Assembly (NCBI RefSeq): GCF_945859685.1
Contig: NC_079148.1
Span: 57,298,421-57,362,420 of the forward strand
Direction of reading: 5' to 3'
Length of the DNA: 64,000 nt
Source: Eupeodes corollae
Lineage: Eukaryota; Arthropoda; Insecta; Diptera; Syrphidae
The notes beneath the pieces are model-generated. The model saw nothing but the letters and a program-made list of their open reading frames with translations, was not told where the DNA came from and did no database searches. Made by a program: the position numbers and the translations under genes. Shown piece by piece: positions 34,096-46,228 of this stretch; within the stretch, counting starts at the first letter, position 1, and every line of letters begins with the position of its first letter.

Positions 34096-35639
34096 CACTG
34101 CCAATCACTAGGATGAGGCCACATATTTTTCAACCGATTTTCGGTCCGATACCTGTTGGAATTTGTTTAACCCGGAAAATTTTACTACTTGAGAGTAGGT
34201 ACTTATTTTCTTAAAACAAAGTGATACAATTATAGGGTTAATTAGAAAAGACCGTTGGAATTTCCCTACAATCAATGAATGAGCTACCTAAAAAGGATAT
34301 AAAAAAGTGAGTCACTAGGATGAGGCCATTGCGAATATTTCGTTGTAGAATTTTTTCAAAATTTGGGTTACAATATTTAAGAACGTTTTACAAACAACTA
34401 TTTTTATTAAATTTCAACTACATATGGGTTCCGGAAAGACGTTGACAGTAGCAGAAAGAGGACAAATCGATGCTTTCAAGGAAATGGGACTCTCAAGCCG
34501 AGAAATAGCAAGGAAGCTGAACAGAAGTAAGACAGTTGTAAACAACTATCTTGCTGATCCTCAAAACTATGGAAAAAACCAAAAAGGACGCACAGCCCAA
34601 GCAACAACATCCCGAGAAAAGCGGTTAATTTTACGTATTGCTTCAAATTCTACTCAATCAGATACTAAAATAAGGTCCAAAAGCGGAGTATCAGCCAATA
34701 TTTCGACAGTCCGAAGGATAATAAGAAAAGATGGTACTATCCAGAGAAGAAAACTCAAAAAGAAACCTGTTCTAAAGCAAGTACACAAGGAGCTGCGAAT
34801 GAACTTTGCAACAGAACATGTCTCTTGGAGCAGTCAATGGCAACGCGTCGTCTTTTCGGATGAAAAAAAGTTTAGCCTTGACGGCCCCGATGGTTACAAC
34901 TTTTATTTCCATGATTTAAGAAAAGAGGAACTAATTTTGGGAAGACATCACAGCCGTACATCAGGTGTTATGGTGTGGGGAGCTATTACCTACTATGGCA
35001 AAATCGAATTGGAGTTTCTTCTCTAACAATGAATGGAAACAGCTACAAATACTTGTTGGAACGCTCATTTCCGAAGATGAAAAATATTTTTGGACCTCTG
35101 CCTTGGATTTTCCAACAAGACAATGCCCCCATCCACACTTCCAGGGTTGTCAAAAGCTGGATTTTATTAGAAAACGTAGAGCTTTTGCCATGGCCACCCT
35201 ATTCACCGGACTTGAACATAATCGAAAACGTATGGGCATGGCTATCTCGAAAAGTTTATGAAGGCGGTAGACAATTGAAAGACAAGGACTCCTTAATTTA
35301 AGCTATCCGTGATTATTAATTGAGAAAAACTTAATAAATAAATGTTTGAAAACCAAAAACTGTAAACATTTCTTTAATTTTTTTGATATTTTATAAGATT
35401 TTTCATGTGGCCTCATCCAAGTGACGCACTTTTTCATACTGTTTTTAAGTAGCTCTTTAATTAATGTAGGGAAATTCCAACTGTTTTTTCTATTTAACCC
35501 CTTAATTTTATTACTTTTTTTAAAGAAAATATCTACCTACTCAAATGTAGTAAATTTTTATTGATACGAAATTTCCAGCAGGTATAAAGAACGAAAATCG
35601 GTTGAAAAATATGTGGCCTTATCCTAGTGATTGGCAGTG
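34096..35639 (+). mobile_element. Tc3-like DNA transposon with about 240-bp TIRs, TA duplication
   Basis: Ends CACTGCCAATCACTAGGATG and the complement CATCC/TATCCTAGTGATTGGCAGTG, each next to TA (34094-34095; 35640-35641). The inverted arms extend about 240 bases. TCACTAGGATGAGGCCA occurs both at the outer end (34105) and again at the inner end of the left arm (34313), with matching GGCCTCATCC motifs on the right. This is like the two transposase-binding sites of Tc3. Total 1544 bp, typical for Tc1/Tc3. Inserted into the mariner relic. Confidence 0.93.
34424..35301 (+). pseudogene. Tc3-like transposase, single frameshift
   Basis: First part (34424-35026): paired-type helix-turn-helix region (LTVAERGQIDAFKEMGLSSR, SREIARKLNRS, NNYLADPQNYGK), then ERLILR-like second HTH and the first catalytic Asp in VVFSDEKKFSLDGPDG. 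The frame is lost near 35020 and resumes as TMNGNSYKYLLERSF. The second Asp follows in WIFQQDNAPIHTS and the Glu in YSPDLNIIENVWAWLSRKVY. There are 34 residues between Asp and Glu (DD34E), as expected for Tc1-like enzymes. Only this shift seems to break it, so the copy is fairly young. Function in the family: binds the TIRs and cuts and pastes the element into TA. Confidence 0.9.
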
Positions 35640-35960
35640 TATATATCTCTGTTCACCAACTTCTTGTGGCCTTTATTTGATGATATGGACACCGAAGACA
35701 TATGGTTTCAACAGGATTGTGCGCGTGCCACAAAGCATAAGACACATAACATGACATGGTTATCTCGCTCCAAAGCAATTTGAATTGGACACCAAGATCG
35801 TGTAATTTGATCCCTTTACACTTTTTTTCAGGGGGGCTTTCTTAAGTCGCAGGTCTATAAAAATGAGCCGCAAACCATGCCATACTCGTATGTCAAATTC
35901 AGCCTTATTTATACGCCAAAGTCATCGAAAACTTGACCTTTCAAATGCGTGCCACCCGTT

Positions 35961-37762
35961 AGGTGAGAAATAGATTTAAATAATAAGATTATGTTTAGTT
36001 TTTTGTTATCACAAATATTTTTGAATGATAAACTTTCCAGACCGATAGCATACTAATCCGTCCTTTTTTTAAAGCTCTAGCTATTACTTTTACATTTTCT
36101 CCAGAAACAAGTGACTTTTTCTATACTTTAAATATCTAACAACTTTGTATACAAAACAAGACGAACTTTAGATAAAAACCAATGTGTGCTAAAGTTCACA
36201 ATAAACCTAGACGAGAAAAATTGTTTAGTGAAAATTTGAATTTTTTTTTAATTGAAATTAAGCTTTTCTATTTTTCAAAAACACAAAGCCCACCATATTT
36301 TACTTTAAATTGGTTCTATAGAAGATTTATTTCTAATATTTTGCTTTTTTATGTTTTTAATAAATTTGAGCAAATTTTCTTATTTTGTTCAAAAATTCTG
36401 ATTAGAGAAAGATTTATAAAATTAATTTTGCTTAAAGTAGGTAGTATATCTAAAGCTAAAGACTTTCTAGATCTTACAAATATATTGTATCTATATAAAT
36501 GAACCTAAGAGTAGTGTATAGGTATATATCTTTCTAAACTTGTATTTGTTTGTTTTAAGTTATTGTTATTGTTGTTATAAAATTGTGTCTAATTATGAGA
36601 AACCTAAGGAATTTATCGAAAGATTTAGCCATTTATTGTTTTTATTTTTTAACTTTATAGAGAGTGTGTGGCAAGTTCTTATTTATTTAACCTAACTTAC
36701 ATAATTTCTCTTATCAATTTACATGCCTATGAATCCTTCGGGTTTTTTCTTATTTAATTTATAGAATTTTGCGGAAGGAAATATTTATTCTTAGCGGTCT
36801 TTGACCAAAAATATAAACGAACGTTTACGAATAAGCTTTGCTTGTTTTTTTTTACAATTTTATTTAAATTTTTTAACAAACTTATAGAGAAAATATTTTA
36901 CGATAGTCCACCATTTTGTTTTAGATAATTTTTGTATTTACAGAAAGATTTTTACTTTTGAGCAGATTTGAAGGCAATCATTTTAAATTTTTAAAATATG
37001 TTTAAATATTTTTATTTTAATTTTTGAAATAAATATTTTTTTTTATTTTTGTAAATTGTAAACATTTTCAACAAACAATAAAATAGTGTTTTTTTATTTT
37101 CTCAGTGTTGGATATGTAAGTATTGCATGTCATGATATTTTCTAATTTTTCAAGTATATGTTAATTTTCTTGTGTACGTTTCCAAATTCGTAAAAATAAG
37201 CGTAAGTTAAAAATTTTGAGGAAAAATAATTTAAATAAAATTTGCAAAAATGTGCAAAAATGTCCAATAGTTTATTTTTTATTTGTAGCACTCATATTTT
37301 TATGCTTTTTTCATATTCAATTTTTCTATCACAATTTATTGATTTCTAGACTCGAACTCATTGTCATTTCGTCCGAAACATTAATAATAATTTATTATTC
37401 TTTGATTGCATGTCAATGTGACCTTGTTTAGTTTAAGTTTTTTATTTGTTTTTATATTGTTTTTATGGTTCACATGTTACATTTTGTTTCTATACCATGA
37501 CCTCTATGAACTAGTATTTTTAATTTGTTTGGACTTTTCGTAGAGTTGTATCATGTTTTGTAACTTAGTTTTCTATTTGTTTATGTGTTAAATGTAAAAA
37601 AATGTGCTAACAATAAATTTTTATTGATATAAAGAACAAAAAAACATAATTTTGTAATTATTTATGTACATAAAGTGTAAATATGTACATATAAAAATAA
37701 GGAATGCTTAAAGGTTTTCTTTTTGTTTTTGTTTAAGTTTTAATTGTTTATGAGAGCTGAAG
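35961..37762. other. AT-rich stretch, candidate 3' UTR of the VWC gene
   Basis: Directly downstream, on the minus strand, of the stop codon at 37763-37765. No transposon was recognised. The one longer plus-strand frame (36182-36502, 106 codons, Phe/Leu/Ile-rich) has no domain. Several TTTATT strings (AATAAA on the minus strand) could be poly(A) signals. Confidence 0.4.
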
Positions 37763-40700
37763 TTATAAATTCAGCAATACATTACCCAACATTGTTATCA
37801 TAATGGTGGACATCGCAAGTGGAGTTATGGCGGTTGCAGTGCTATTTCCGGCTAGAATTTGAGCGCGTTTTCTCATCCGTTCCTGAAAAATAAAATCAGA
37901 TTGAAATAAATTGAAATTTAAAATTTGTATTTATTTTCTTGTAAAGTGTTTTTTATGTTTTTACGCCTTTATGTTGTATTTATTTAATTTTATAAGCTAT
38001 TAAAATTTGTATTGAGTAATCCAGTCATAAGCTATTTCAAGCCAAATAAAGTCTCTGAACACAGAATAAAATTGTTTGTCAGCTGACTTGCAAGTTGTGG
38101 AGTAGCAAAGAAATTTCTTATTATCTCTTATCGCTTCTACGCGATTTATTTCCATTATTTTATCTAAAATTGCCAAATAATTGATGTCTACAATTTGAGC
38201 ATCAAAAAGCGAAGTTTTGGTCACCATACAAAAATATAATTTTTCTGCTGACAGCTTGGGGTTAGAATAAAATAAAGCAAACATAGAACAACGTGAAGTA
38301 AATATATTCTAGTATGTCCGTACGTCCGTACGTTCGCTACGTTTTTTTCGTTGTCCATAGCTCAAGAACCAGAAGTGATATCGACTTCAAATAAATTTTG
38401 TTATGCAGATAATAAGGCAGAAAGATGCAGAAAGGGCTCTCAAAAAAAAAACCATAGCAGTTTAAAAAAAAGGTGACAATTTTGGTTAACCCTAAATATC
38501 TTACGAACCAAAAACGCTAGAGACTTGAATTAAATTTTATATCATACATATATTGTAACGTGATATCAAAGAAGTATATTTTAAAAAAAAAATCCATCTA
38601 ACAGTTTTTTTATAAATCAAAAAAACTGAAAAAAAAAAACAATTTGTCGCCTCCAAAATTTTACGACTAAAATATGATTTCATCTCCAAAACAATTTTGT
38701 GCAACGAAGAATAATGTTTTTGACATCTGATAAAATTTTGAGAAAAATCGAATTGACAGTTTTTTTTATAAAAATAAAAATCTAAAAAAAACATTACTCA
38801 AAGTTGATAAAAATTGAATATCAATTCAAATATCTTTTCAAAACCTTAAAATTTAGGCTACAAACTTATTTTATCTTATAAGAAATATTGTTTGCAATAT
38901 TCTGAAGAATGTTGAAAAAAATCGAATTGACAGTTTTTTTTACAAAAAATTAAAAAAACTAAAAAAAATTTTAATAAAAGTTGGTAAAAATTGATTTTCG
39001 ACTCAAATATCTTTTCAAAACTTAGAGATATTGGCTTAAATTTACTTTTATCTTTAAAAAAATATTGTTATCAACATTCAGTAAAATTTCGAAAAAAATC
39101 GAATTGACAGTTTTTTTATAAAAAGTTAAAAACCGAAAAAAAATTAACAAAAGTTGGTAAAAAATGATTTTCGACTCAAATAGGTTTTCAAAAATTTGAG
39201 ATTATAGCTTCTAACTAATTTTTACTTGTAAGAAATATTGTTTTCAACATTTTGACAAATTTTGAGAAAAATGGAATTGACAGTTTTTTACAAAAAATAA
39301 AAACCTAAAAAAATGTATAAAAGTTGGTAAAAATTCATTTTCGAGCCAAATATCTTTTTAAAAATTGTAGATATTGGCTTGAAAAAAATAAAATGGGGTG
39401 GCGCAACAGTCCGTTGTGAACCACGGCCTAGTGACTCACAACTCTCAACTATTCCTGTGTGCGAGTACTGTTGTCAGGAATGGAAGGGACCTACAATTTA
39501 AGGCCGAATCCGAACGGCTAGTTTGAGAAAGCACTTTTTCATTACAAGAATTACTCTTGAAGGATTTGTCAATTCCTCGCAAGATTTTTTTTTTATTGGC
39601 TTTAAACTTCTGTTATCTTTTCAAAAATATTGTTGTTAACATTCAGTAAAATTTTGAAAAAAAAGATTTGACAGTTTTTGTACAAAAAATTAAAAACCTA
39701 AAAAAAATTTAACAAAAGTTGGTAAAAATTGATTTTTGACTCAAATATCTTTTCCAAAAATTTTAAATATTGGCTTTAAACTAATTTTATCTTATAAGAA
39801 GTATTGTTTTCAACATTCGATAAAATCTTGAGAAAAATCGAATTGACAGTATATTTTACAAAAACTAAAACTCTAAAAAAAAAACAATACTAAAACTTGG
39901 TAAAAATTTACTTTCGACTCAAATAGCTTTTCAAAAATTAAAAATATTGGCTTCAAATTTATTTAATTTTTAGAAAATATTGTTTTCGATATTCAGTAAT
40001 TTTTATATAAAAATCCAACAGTCCGTTTTTTTCATAAAAAATAAAATCTACAAAAAATAGTACGCAAATTTTCATTTTTTCACTTTTAAGCAAGAAAAAT
40101 CGACAGACGGGATGGGAAGTTATCAGTGTAGGTCGCATCCCAGCCTCTTTTTTTTTAGATTGGTTTACACCATGACTAGACTTACATAGAACGATGTAGT
40201 CAATGGTAATCAATCAATTTAGAGCCATGATTACTGAGTTTTGTGTTCATCAAATGAACCATCATGATGATGTGTAGGAGATGCGGCTTCAACAACATGA
40301 CGCAATATTTCACAACCCGTCGGCCGGTATAACTCCATTTGAGGCATGATTAAGGTTGTATGCCCTTAATGTGCCGAATTATCCCATCCTTGAGTTCTTG
40401 AACTGTTGCTGGCTTATTGATTTACACCTTTTTTTCAAATAGCTCCAAAGAAAGAAGTCCAACGAGGTCAAATGAAATGATCTTGGCAGCCAGCTGATAC
40501 CACCACCTTGTGAGATAATTGTTGAATTTGTCGCTCAAAAGAGGCATGGTTTCTTTAGCTGTGTGGCAAGTGCCACGGTTCTTTTGAAACTACATATCGT
40601 TCATATCCATATCTTCCAATTCGGACTATAAAAAGTTCGTTATCATCTCACGATAGCGAACATACTCGTAATTCACAATAACTGCCTGACCGACCTCATT

Positions 40701-43700
40701 GTGTAAAAAAGTACGGCCTGCTAAAGCCGCCAGCCCATAAACCGCACCAAAGGGACAATCTTTCTGATTACATGATTTTTCGAAAATCACTCTTGGATTA
40801 TCATTTGCCCAAATGCGGTAATTCTGCTTATCGACCAATCCACTGAGGTGAATATATATCTATCGCGAATAGCAATAACTTTTTCTTCAGTACGAGCTGT
40901 AAGAGCATGCACTGGTGTTTTCACGATTTTTCCGATTGTACACACATTAGGACGATTAAATTGGCAGAAAAAATAAGGAAGTGCATTTTGATAAGACTGA
41001 ATGCCTTTAACTAGTTGCTCGATTGTTTAATATTCCATGGTTCAATTAAATTAATCTGAAATTTAAAAATTTCAAATAAAATGCAAAACAAGACTTGACG
41101 TTTTGGTGGGGTTCACATTCAACATCGGCCCTTAAAATTTAACCACCCATTATATTTGAATTATAATGACGAGATGGCTTGTGGGTCTTCATTTGAATCA
41201 ATATGAAGTTTTAAAAAACCTTGAATGTACATAACTCATTTAAAAAATTCCTTTTTAATGCTGATTTTGAATTACTAATTCAGTCAAAATTACCTTTTTT
41301 CAACATTATTTTTATTTTATTTTCAAAATATTCCACAACCTTAAGAATACGACTTCATGAGAAAAACATACATTTTGTTAACACCATTCAGCTGTTAAGA
41401 TTGTAAAATGATTGCGTTCATTTTGGTGAAATGCTATTACCTTTTCGAAGTTTGTTTTTGCTATTTGAATAAATATCTTCAAGGCTATAAATTTTAAGAT
41501 TTCAAAAAGTAGGGAGATATTGTAATGTATAGGACGCAGGTATACAATAGTTATGATTTCTCTAGAAAAAAATTGTTTGGAATTTGAAACATTTGCTATA
41601 TCGAGTTCCGAACGATTGTTTTGATTTTTTAAAGATGACTTGCCAACGTCAATATATCAGGGTTCCCTCAATCAAAAAACTTGATCCAAAATCCACAGCT
41701 CATCTTAACCTTGAAAAAGTGATAAAGCTCTATCTAATAGAATACCAAGTTTTTAATCTGCGCAGACATGAGAAAGACCGCTCACTTGTAGCCACAGATA
41801 CTGGCAGTGTCACACCAAAGTATCGTAAAGATTCAAATCGTTTATATAGTTTTTGGGCCGTTTTTCATTTGACATAGTCAAGCAATGTCTGCATCAGTAG
41901 TTTATTTAACATTTCCAACTTTAAAGAATTTATAAGAAACAAGAATACAATTTTTACCTGCGCCAAATTCTCATCTCAGCTAAAAAATCATCCAAGCATC
42001 CTCTTATATCATCTGGCCACTCATAAGCAAATACTTTAACAGTTCTTTTCATGTCTTCTTTATAAAGATTATAAAATTTTACTGGCAAAATATTTTGAAT
42101 TTTGAAAATCAATTCACGATGATCGAGGAACCAATTTTTTAACTGAACCAACAAATAGCCAACAAAATTAACATAGACAGACCGAAGAAAATGTTCTTCC
42201 GGACCACCCGCTTAATTGTCTGTTTGGCAATGATTCGTGGCACTACCATTTTATCAGCCATTTCCTTGTAAATATGCCAACAAATCACGTTTCGGAATTA
42301 TGCGGCATTTCAACAATTTCTTCGTAAAGATGGCTGGCATATTCTACAGCACCAATTTTTCGCAATTTTTTTTTGGAGAAACTCACTTAGATTCTTAAAA
42401 AGGCGAAAAATTGGCTTTATTACAGTTATAGTTAAGTTTTGTATTGCTGTTAACAAAGTGTGAGGTTTTGAATTCGACACTTTTCAAATTTTGTTCATCC
42501 AGAATCTCTAACGGGCAGCAGACACGAGTATGCTCATAAACGTCAAAAAACAAAATTAGGGAGTCTAAATGCTGAACCCAACGAGTTTCGCAAAATTTTA
42601 AAAGCCGTGTTTGTTTTCGCATTTTCAAATTTACAGTAGATTGCTAGATTGATTTTTGAAATTGTCAAACACGTTTTTCTTAAAACTTACCCTCATGGTG
42701 AGGAAGTAATGATTTTGGATGAGTTCTTTCGATCCTATAGACCGAAGTCATATTGTTTTGCGCCTTAAATTAAGGTATGTTTAAATGCAGAAATGCATTT
42801 AAATGTTAAAAAATATTAAATTTAGGAGATATCACGTAACACTCATTATTAATTTGATTCTTGTTTTTGAAAAATAGGGAAAAAACGTGACAAAGGCAAA
42901 CAGAGATGCAGTTTTTGTCTTAAAATATTCTTGTGTCACAATTCAAGAAGTGAAACCCGTTAAGTTAATAGATTTGTTTATATTTGCAGTTAAAACTTAC
43001 ATAAATGAACCGAACAATTTTTCAGTGTTTTGATATTACATTTGTTTGGAGACCGTGTCATAAGTGGCCGTGCGATCGTTTAAAAACGAGTACTACAAGG
43101 CTTTTTCTGTTTTCAATTTTTCATTTTTAGCCATAAGAAACTTAAGAGCGTTTCTGTGCTAATAATAATACTTATCTTCATACAAAAGATTCGAATAGAC
43201 CAATGCAACGTATTTGCAAGCAGATAAGTGATTTTTTTTATGATGGGGACAAAGTTAGAGAATTTGAGTTGGAAATTAATTATGTAAAATTTCAGTTTTT
43301 TTTTCTTTTGAACAATAATAGATATTTGTTTACTGCACATATTCTGATATTTCGAAGGGGGCTTTAACCCCCAAACTCTCTCCCTTCATTCGCCCATGTT
43401 GGAGGTATATACAAAAATGTGTTTCTTGCTTGGAATCTCCGCTTAGTAAAATTATGTAACCATCGGATATCGGTTTTGATTTTTACATTTTATTTTAGTG
43501 AAAAGTGAAGTCAACTGTAAAAACACTTACAACTCTAAAGGATTTTTTTAGGCTGGTGGTTTTCAATCTAACAATAATTTTTTGGCCTTTTTGACAGCTG
43601 TCATTTGAGTTATGTTAAGTTTGGTTACTCATTTCATAAAAAATAGTGCAAACCAAAATAATGGTAAGGTTTACGCCACACAAGGAAACAATCAATAAAA

Positions 43701-45230
43701 CAATCGCTGGACTATTATGTGTAGTTATTTGAAGTCGCTTTTCTACGCAGATAAGCTCAAAACGAATGGTGCAATGGAAGACAATATTCCAAGCGTTATA
43801 ACTGACATACGAAAATTGGGTGGAATTTTTTTGAACTAGTCGTAAAGCCACTTGTCGGAAATTATTTTCGAAACATAATCACAGATTTTTTAGTCTTGAT
43901 AATAATACTCGTTTTGTTGCCATTATTGATTTTTGAAAACCTCTCAGCTAAGAAAAAAAGCTATCCGATTCCCAGAAAAACCAACTTTTGATACCCATTA
44001 GCTTTTCAATATTTACAGATCCATGAAAGCTATCCATTCTATCTTTGAAATTTTGTATTTAGAATGCTTAACCGAAAATCAACAACAACGCGAACTGAAA
44101 ACAGGATCAGCAGAATGTGAAAAAATTAAAAATAAATTTTTAAAAAATTGTAATTTATATATTTTGAAATATATGAATAATAAAATTCAGAAGATTCTAA
44201 TAAAACTCAACATTTGAAAACAAAGCAAAGAACTCACAACATTTAAGATACCCACTAAGGCTCCGTTAAGTTTGTTGGCCCATAATTTTAATAACAATAC
44301 GTTTAAAAAACAACATCAACTTATTTTGTATTTTTGAAAGCATTTCAATTAAAATTATTTTTTAGCTATGAAATCAGGTTATTTATTTTGAAACGAAAAG
44401 ATTTAATTCTATAGCCACTCCTTTATTTGTGACCATTTTGTTCAACATTAAAAAAGCACACAATTTTGAAATTGCATTTCTTATAAACAAAAGCAGTAAG
44501 CTATTTATAAATCAACATAACAATGAAACCATCACATTTGGGTAACTCACAATTTTTTGGAACATTCCTCAATTATTCCTTAGTGAATTTTGTAGCAGGT
44601 ATATAAGGGAACATCTTTATGCGCTATACTTTAAGCAGTTAAGAATTTTAGGAAAGATCAGTTTTGAGTCCAGAAATCGTAAATATATAGTATAAAAGCT
44701 TCTGGGTATACATTTTTGTATATTTTTTAAGAAGAATAAGGTATTTATAAGCTTAAAAGGTCAAAGAAGTTCCGCTTTGGTCGTTTTTTCATCTCAGAGC
44801 CTGTTGGAGTTTTTGCAACTGTTGCACCTTCCTATAGAAATTTGATTAATTTCCTTAAACTTTCCAATAAAAAAAAAAACGTTTCTTTTTTTTTAATTTT
44901 CTATGGCGCAGTCATACCTGATATTTTGTATCCTCTCCAGGTGGATCCAAGCACTCAAACTCACAGCAATGTGTACCAACTCTGAAGTTCTTGCAAAACT
45001 AATGAAATATAGGATTTAAAAAAAAAGAAACAACTTCTTGAACCAGATAATCAGATGAAGAAAAGAGTATTTCATGCTTACATAGGGTGGATCGCAGTAA
45101 ATTGCTTTACACCACAACGGCTCCGAGTGGTAGCAGACACAAAGACTGCATACTCCGGGTCCAGGTACATACAGCATTCCATGGTTGACAGAGTTGCCTT
45201 GAAAATCGATGCAGTCCTCCTCCAAGCATC
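37763..45230 (-). CDS. VWC-domain protein, last three exons, likely GPI-anchored or secreted
   Basis: Three exons join in phase. 45230-45082 has acceptor ..ATTTGCAG and donor TAT|GTAAGC and encodes CLEEDCIDFQGNSVNHG, YVPGPGVCSLCVC and WCKAIYCDPPY. 44998-44918 has acceptor ..TCATTAG and donor CAG|GTATGA and encodes FCKNFRVGTHCCEFECLDPP. 37882-37763 has acceptor TATTTTTCAG and encodes ERMRKRAQILAGNS, then a hydrophobic tail ending GNVLLNL and TAA. The Cys pattern CxxC..WCK..C..CC..C is a single von Willebrand factor C domain. Such domains occur in extracellular proteins, several of which bind BMP-type ligands; DGCR2 and VWC2-like proteins are comparable by memory. The small-residue stretch AGNSTATA before a hydrophobic C terminus fits a GPI attachment signal. 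The upstream exons, including a signal peptide, were not found. The last intron is 7,035 bp and full of transposons. Confidence 0.85.
38000..38284 (-). CDS. Orphan 94-codon frame inside the VWC intron
   Basis: Reads MFALFYSNPKLSAEKLYF..KIMEINRVEAIRDNKKF..FRDFIWLEIAYDW. No family recognised. Less biased in composition than random AT-rich frames, so it may be a fragment of a mobile-element protein. It stops just before the Helentron-like element. Confidence 0.2.
   Translation of the reverse strand: MFALFYSNPKLSAEKLYFCMVTKTSLFDAQIVDINYLAILDKIMEINRVEAIRDNKKFLCYSTTCKSADKQFYSVFRDFIWLEIAYDWITQYKF
38310..40155. mobile_element. Helentron/DINE-1-like element, copy 2 (5'-truncated)
   Basis: Opens inside a CCGTACGTCCGTACGTTCG microsatellite, then TCCATAGCTCAAGAACCAGA and CGACTTCAAATAAATTTTGT. 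It continues into an array of about 172-bp units (landmark AAATCGAATTGACAGT at about 38745, 38919, 39097, 39269, then 39663 and 39835 after the SINE). It ends with the hairpin GGGATG..CATCCC, AGCCTC and a T-run (40110-40155). The same order occurs at 60391-62512. The DINE-1/Helentron assignment rests on layout (CTAGAGTCG-like block, GTCCGTCCGT-type microsatellite, inner minisatellite, terminal hairpin, T-run target) and is an inference. Confidence 0.7.
39390..39592 (-). mobile_element. SINE, 5'-truncated copy
   Basis: Matches the body of the SINE at 23695-24008 in reverse orientation (GGGGTGGCGCAACAGTCCGT, GAGTACTGTTGTCAGGAATG, AATCCGAACGGCTAGTTT) but lacks the tRNA head. It splits one 172-bp unit of the Helentron-like array: the landmark spacing jumps from about 172 to about 392. 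Confidence 0.88.
40290..40960 (-). pseudogene. Mariner-type transposase relic
   Basis: Frame 40838-40626 gives VDKQNYRIWANDNPRV, CPFGAVYGLAALAGRTF, AVIVNYEYVRYREMI. Further pieces in other frames resemble the D-containing C-terminal block (FHLTSLDFFLWSYLKK, about 40440-40500). Stops and shifts are abundant. The sequence differs from the 46-48 kb mariner, so it is an older or different family. Lies within the VWC intron. Confidence 0.7.
41640..42650 (-). pseudogene. hAT-type transposase relic (ZMYM1/dimerisation type)
   Basis: In minus-strand order: KFCETRWVQHLDSLILFFDV (about 42590), then HRELIFKIQNILPVKFYNLY and CLDDFLAEMRIWRR (42154-41954). The C-terminal hAT dimerisation motif LPVSVATSERSFSCLRRLK follows (about 41830-41770). 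These are the last third of a hAT transposase. Frameshifts and stops make it dead. The plus-strand frame 41584-41877 is its shadow. Confidence 0.82.
42660..44917. other. Intronic AT-rich DNA, nothing recognised
   Basis: Part of the VWC gene's last intron. Short frames (43113-43340, 43615-43851, 44023-44217) show no motifs. A palindromic patch GGGGGCTTTAACCCCC lies near 43360. Confidence 0.45.
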
Positions 45231-46225
45231 CTGCAAATTGAAAGATACATAAATAAATTTGAGGTTATGTAGAAGCGGTATGGATAAATTCAAACCCAAT
45301 ACAAGTACCTATAGATAGTTTATGGGATGATGGAGATTGGAGATGGATGAAGAGTTCCGGGTATAATTTAGTTTCTTTATTTTTTGGCAAATATCCTGCA
45401 TCACAAGTGGATTTTTTCTGGCAACATACCAAAATTTATCAAAGCTTTATTGAAAGGTGGATGAGCATTGTTGGTTGTTGTTTTGTGTGTGTTTGTTTTT
45501 TGTTTTGGTATCTAGCTATTTAGCTACTGTTATTTAATGCTTCTTTGGCATAAGATAAATTGGGTCATAATAATAAGTTGCTGCATTTTGTTTTAATGCC
45601 GATGAATTTTTTTTGTAAATTTAAATCGATGCCAATGAAGATGAAAAAATGCAAACAGGTGATTGAGATGTCAAATGCACAATTACTTTTAATTTATTGC
45701 AAGGAAATGGCAAAACAAACTCTAAAAAGATGTTCGACTTTGACATTATTATGCTTATTTAAACTCGTATTATGGCATCAAATACAGGTAATACAAAGGC
45801 CCAAAATTGTTAATAATCTTCAATACCCATTGTGGGCTACTACATTGGACAATGTGATCTGTTGCAACTGTCAAACAAAAAAATATACAGCCTCGGTCGA
45901 CCTTTAGGAGTTTATACCGCCTGCTTGAAATCCCTCTCATCAACTCCTTAAAAAGTATAATTACAAGGAGATTTTTGTGTTGGAATTTAATCGATTCAAG
46001 TGTTGTTTCTTTTGCACATCATAATTGTGTCACTCAGATAAGTAACTGGCTCAAAATCACCAAGGTTGCAAATTTTAAAATTGCTTTATGACAAAAAAAA
46101 TTGCAAGGTAAAATGATGACTTTGAGCTTATACTGTTTTAAAATTTGTATATTTATAAACTTTGACAGGGCAGCGCACAGAGTTCTAAACTTTATTAGAA
46201 ATATTTTTTAGTATTAAATATCTTA
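45231..46225. other. Intron or intergenic DNA upstream of the VWC exons
   Basis: Begins with the polypyrimidine acceptor region of the 45230 exon on the minus strand. GT-rich simple sequence lies near 45470-45510. The plus-strand frame at 45560-45907 (115 codons, Met/Lys/Leu-rich) has no domain. No upstream VWC exon was found. Confidence 0.45.
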
Positions 46226-46228
46226 TAA

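Larger units (their letters stand above)
32440..35960 (+). pseudogene. Mariner-type transposase relic split by two insertions
   Basis: Three separated pieces read in order as one transposase of the mariner group. They are 32440-32815 (RTSTKRKICRQHRQ; then LTQELKLDDHIQRRMFSDW and KIISSDDAHF), 33956-34095 (VTLWCEL, DPYFFENYAGQSITVNG, RRLRSV) and 35640-35960 (TNFLWPLFDDMDTEDIWFQQ, then DCARATKHK, FLKSQVYKNEPQT). The first break holds a LINE fragment and the second the Tc3-like element. Internal frameshifts and stops show decay besides the insertions. Confidence 0.78.

Noticed and set aside
36182..36502. 106-codon plus-strand frame
   Set aside because: Phe/Leu/Ile/Lys-rich, as expected from AT-rich DNA; no domain and no supporting context.
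41584..41877. 97-codon plus-strand frame
   Set aside because: The opposite strand carries the hAT dimerisation motif VSVATSERSFSCLRRLK, so this is a shadow.
45560..45907. 115-codon plus-strand frame
   Set aside because: No recognisable motif, Met/Lys/Leu-biased, no splice or promoter context.
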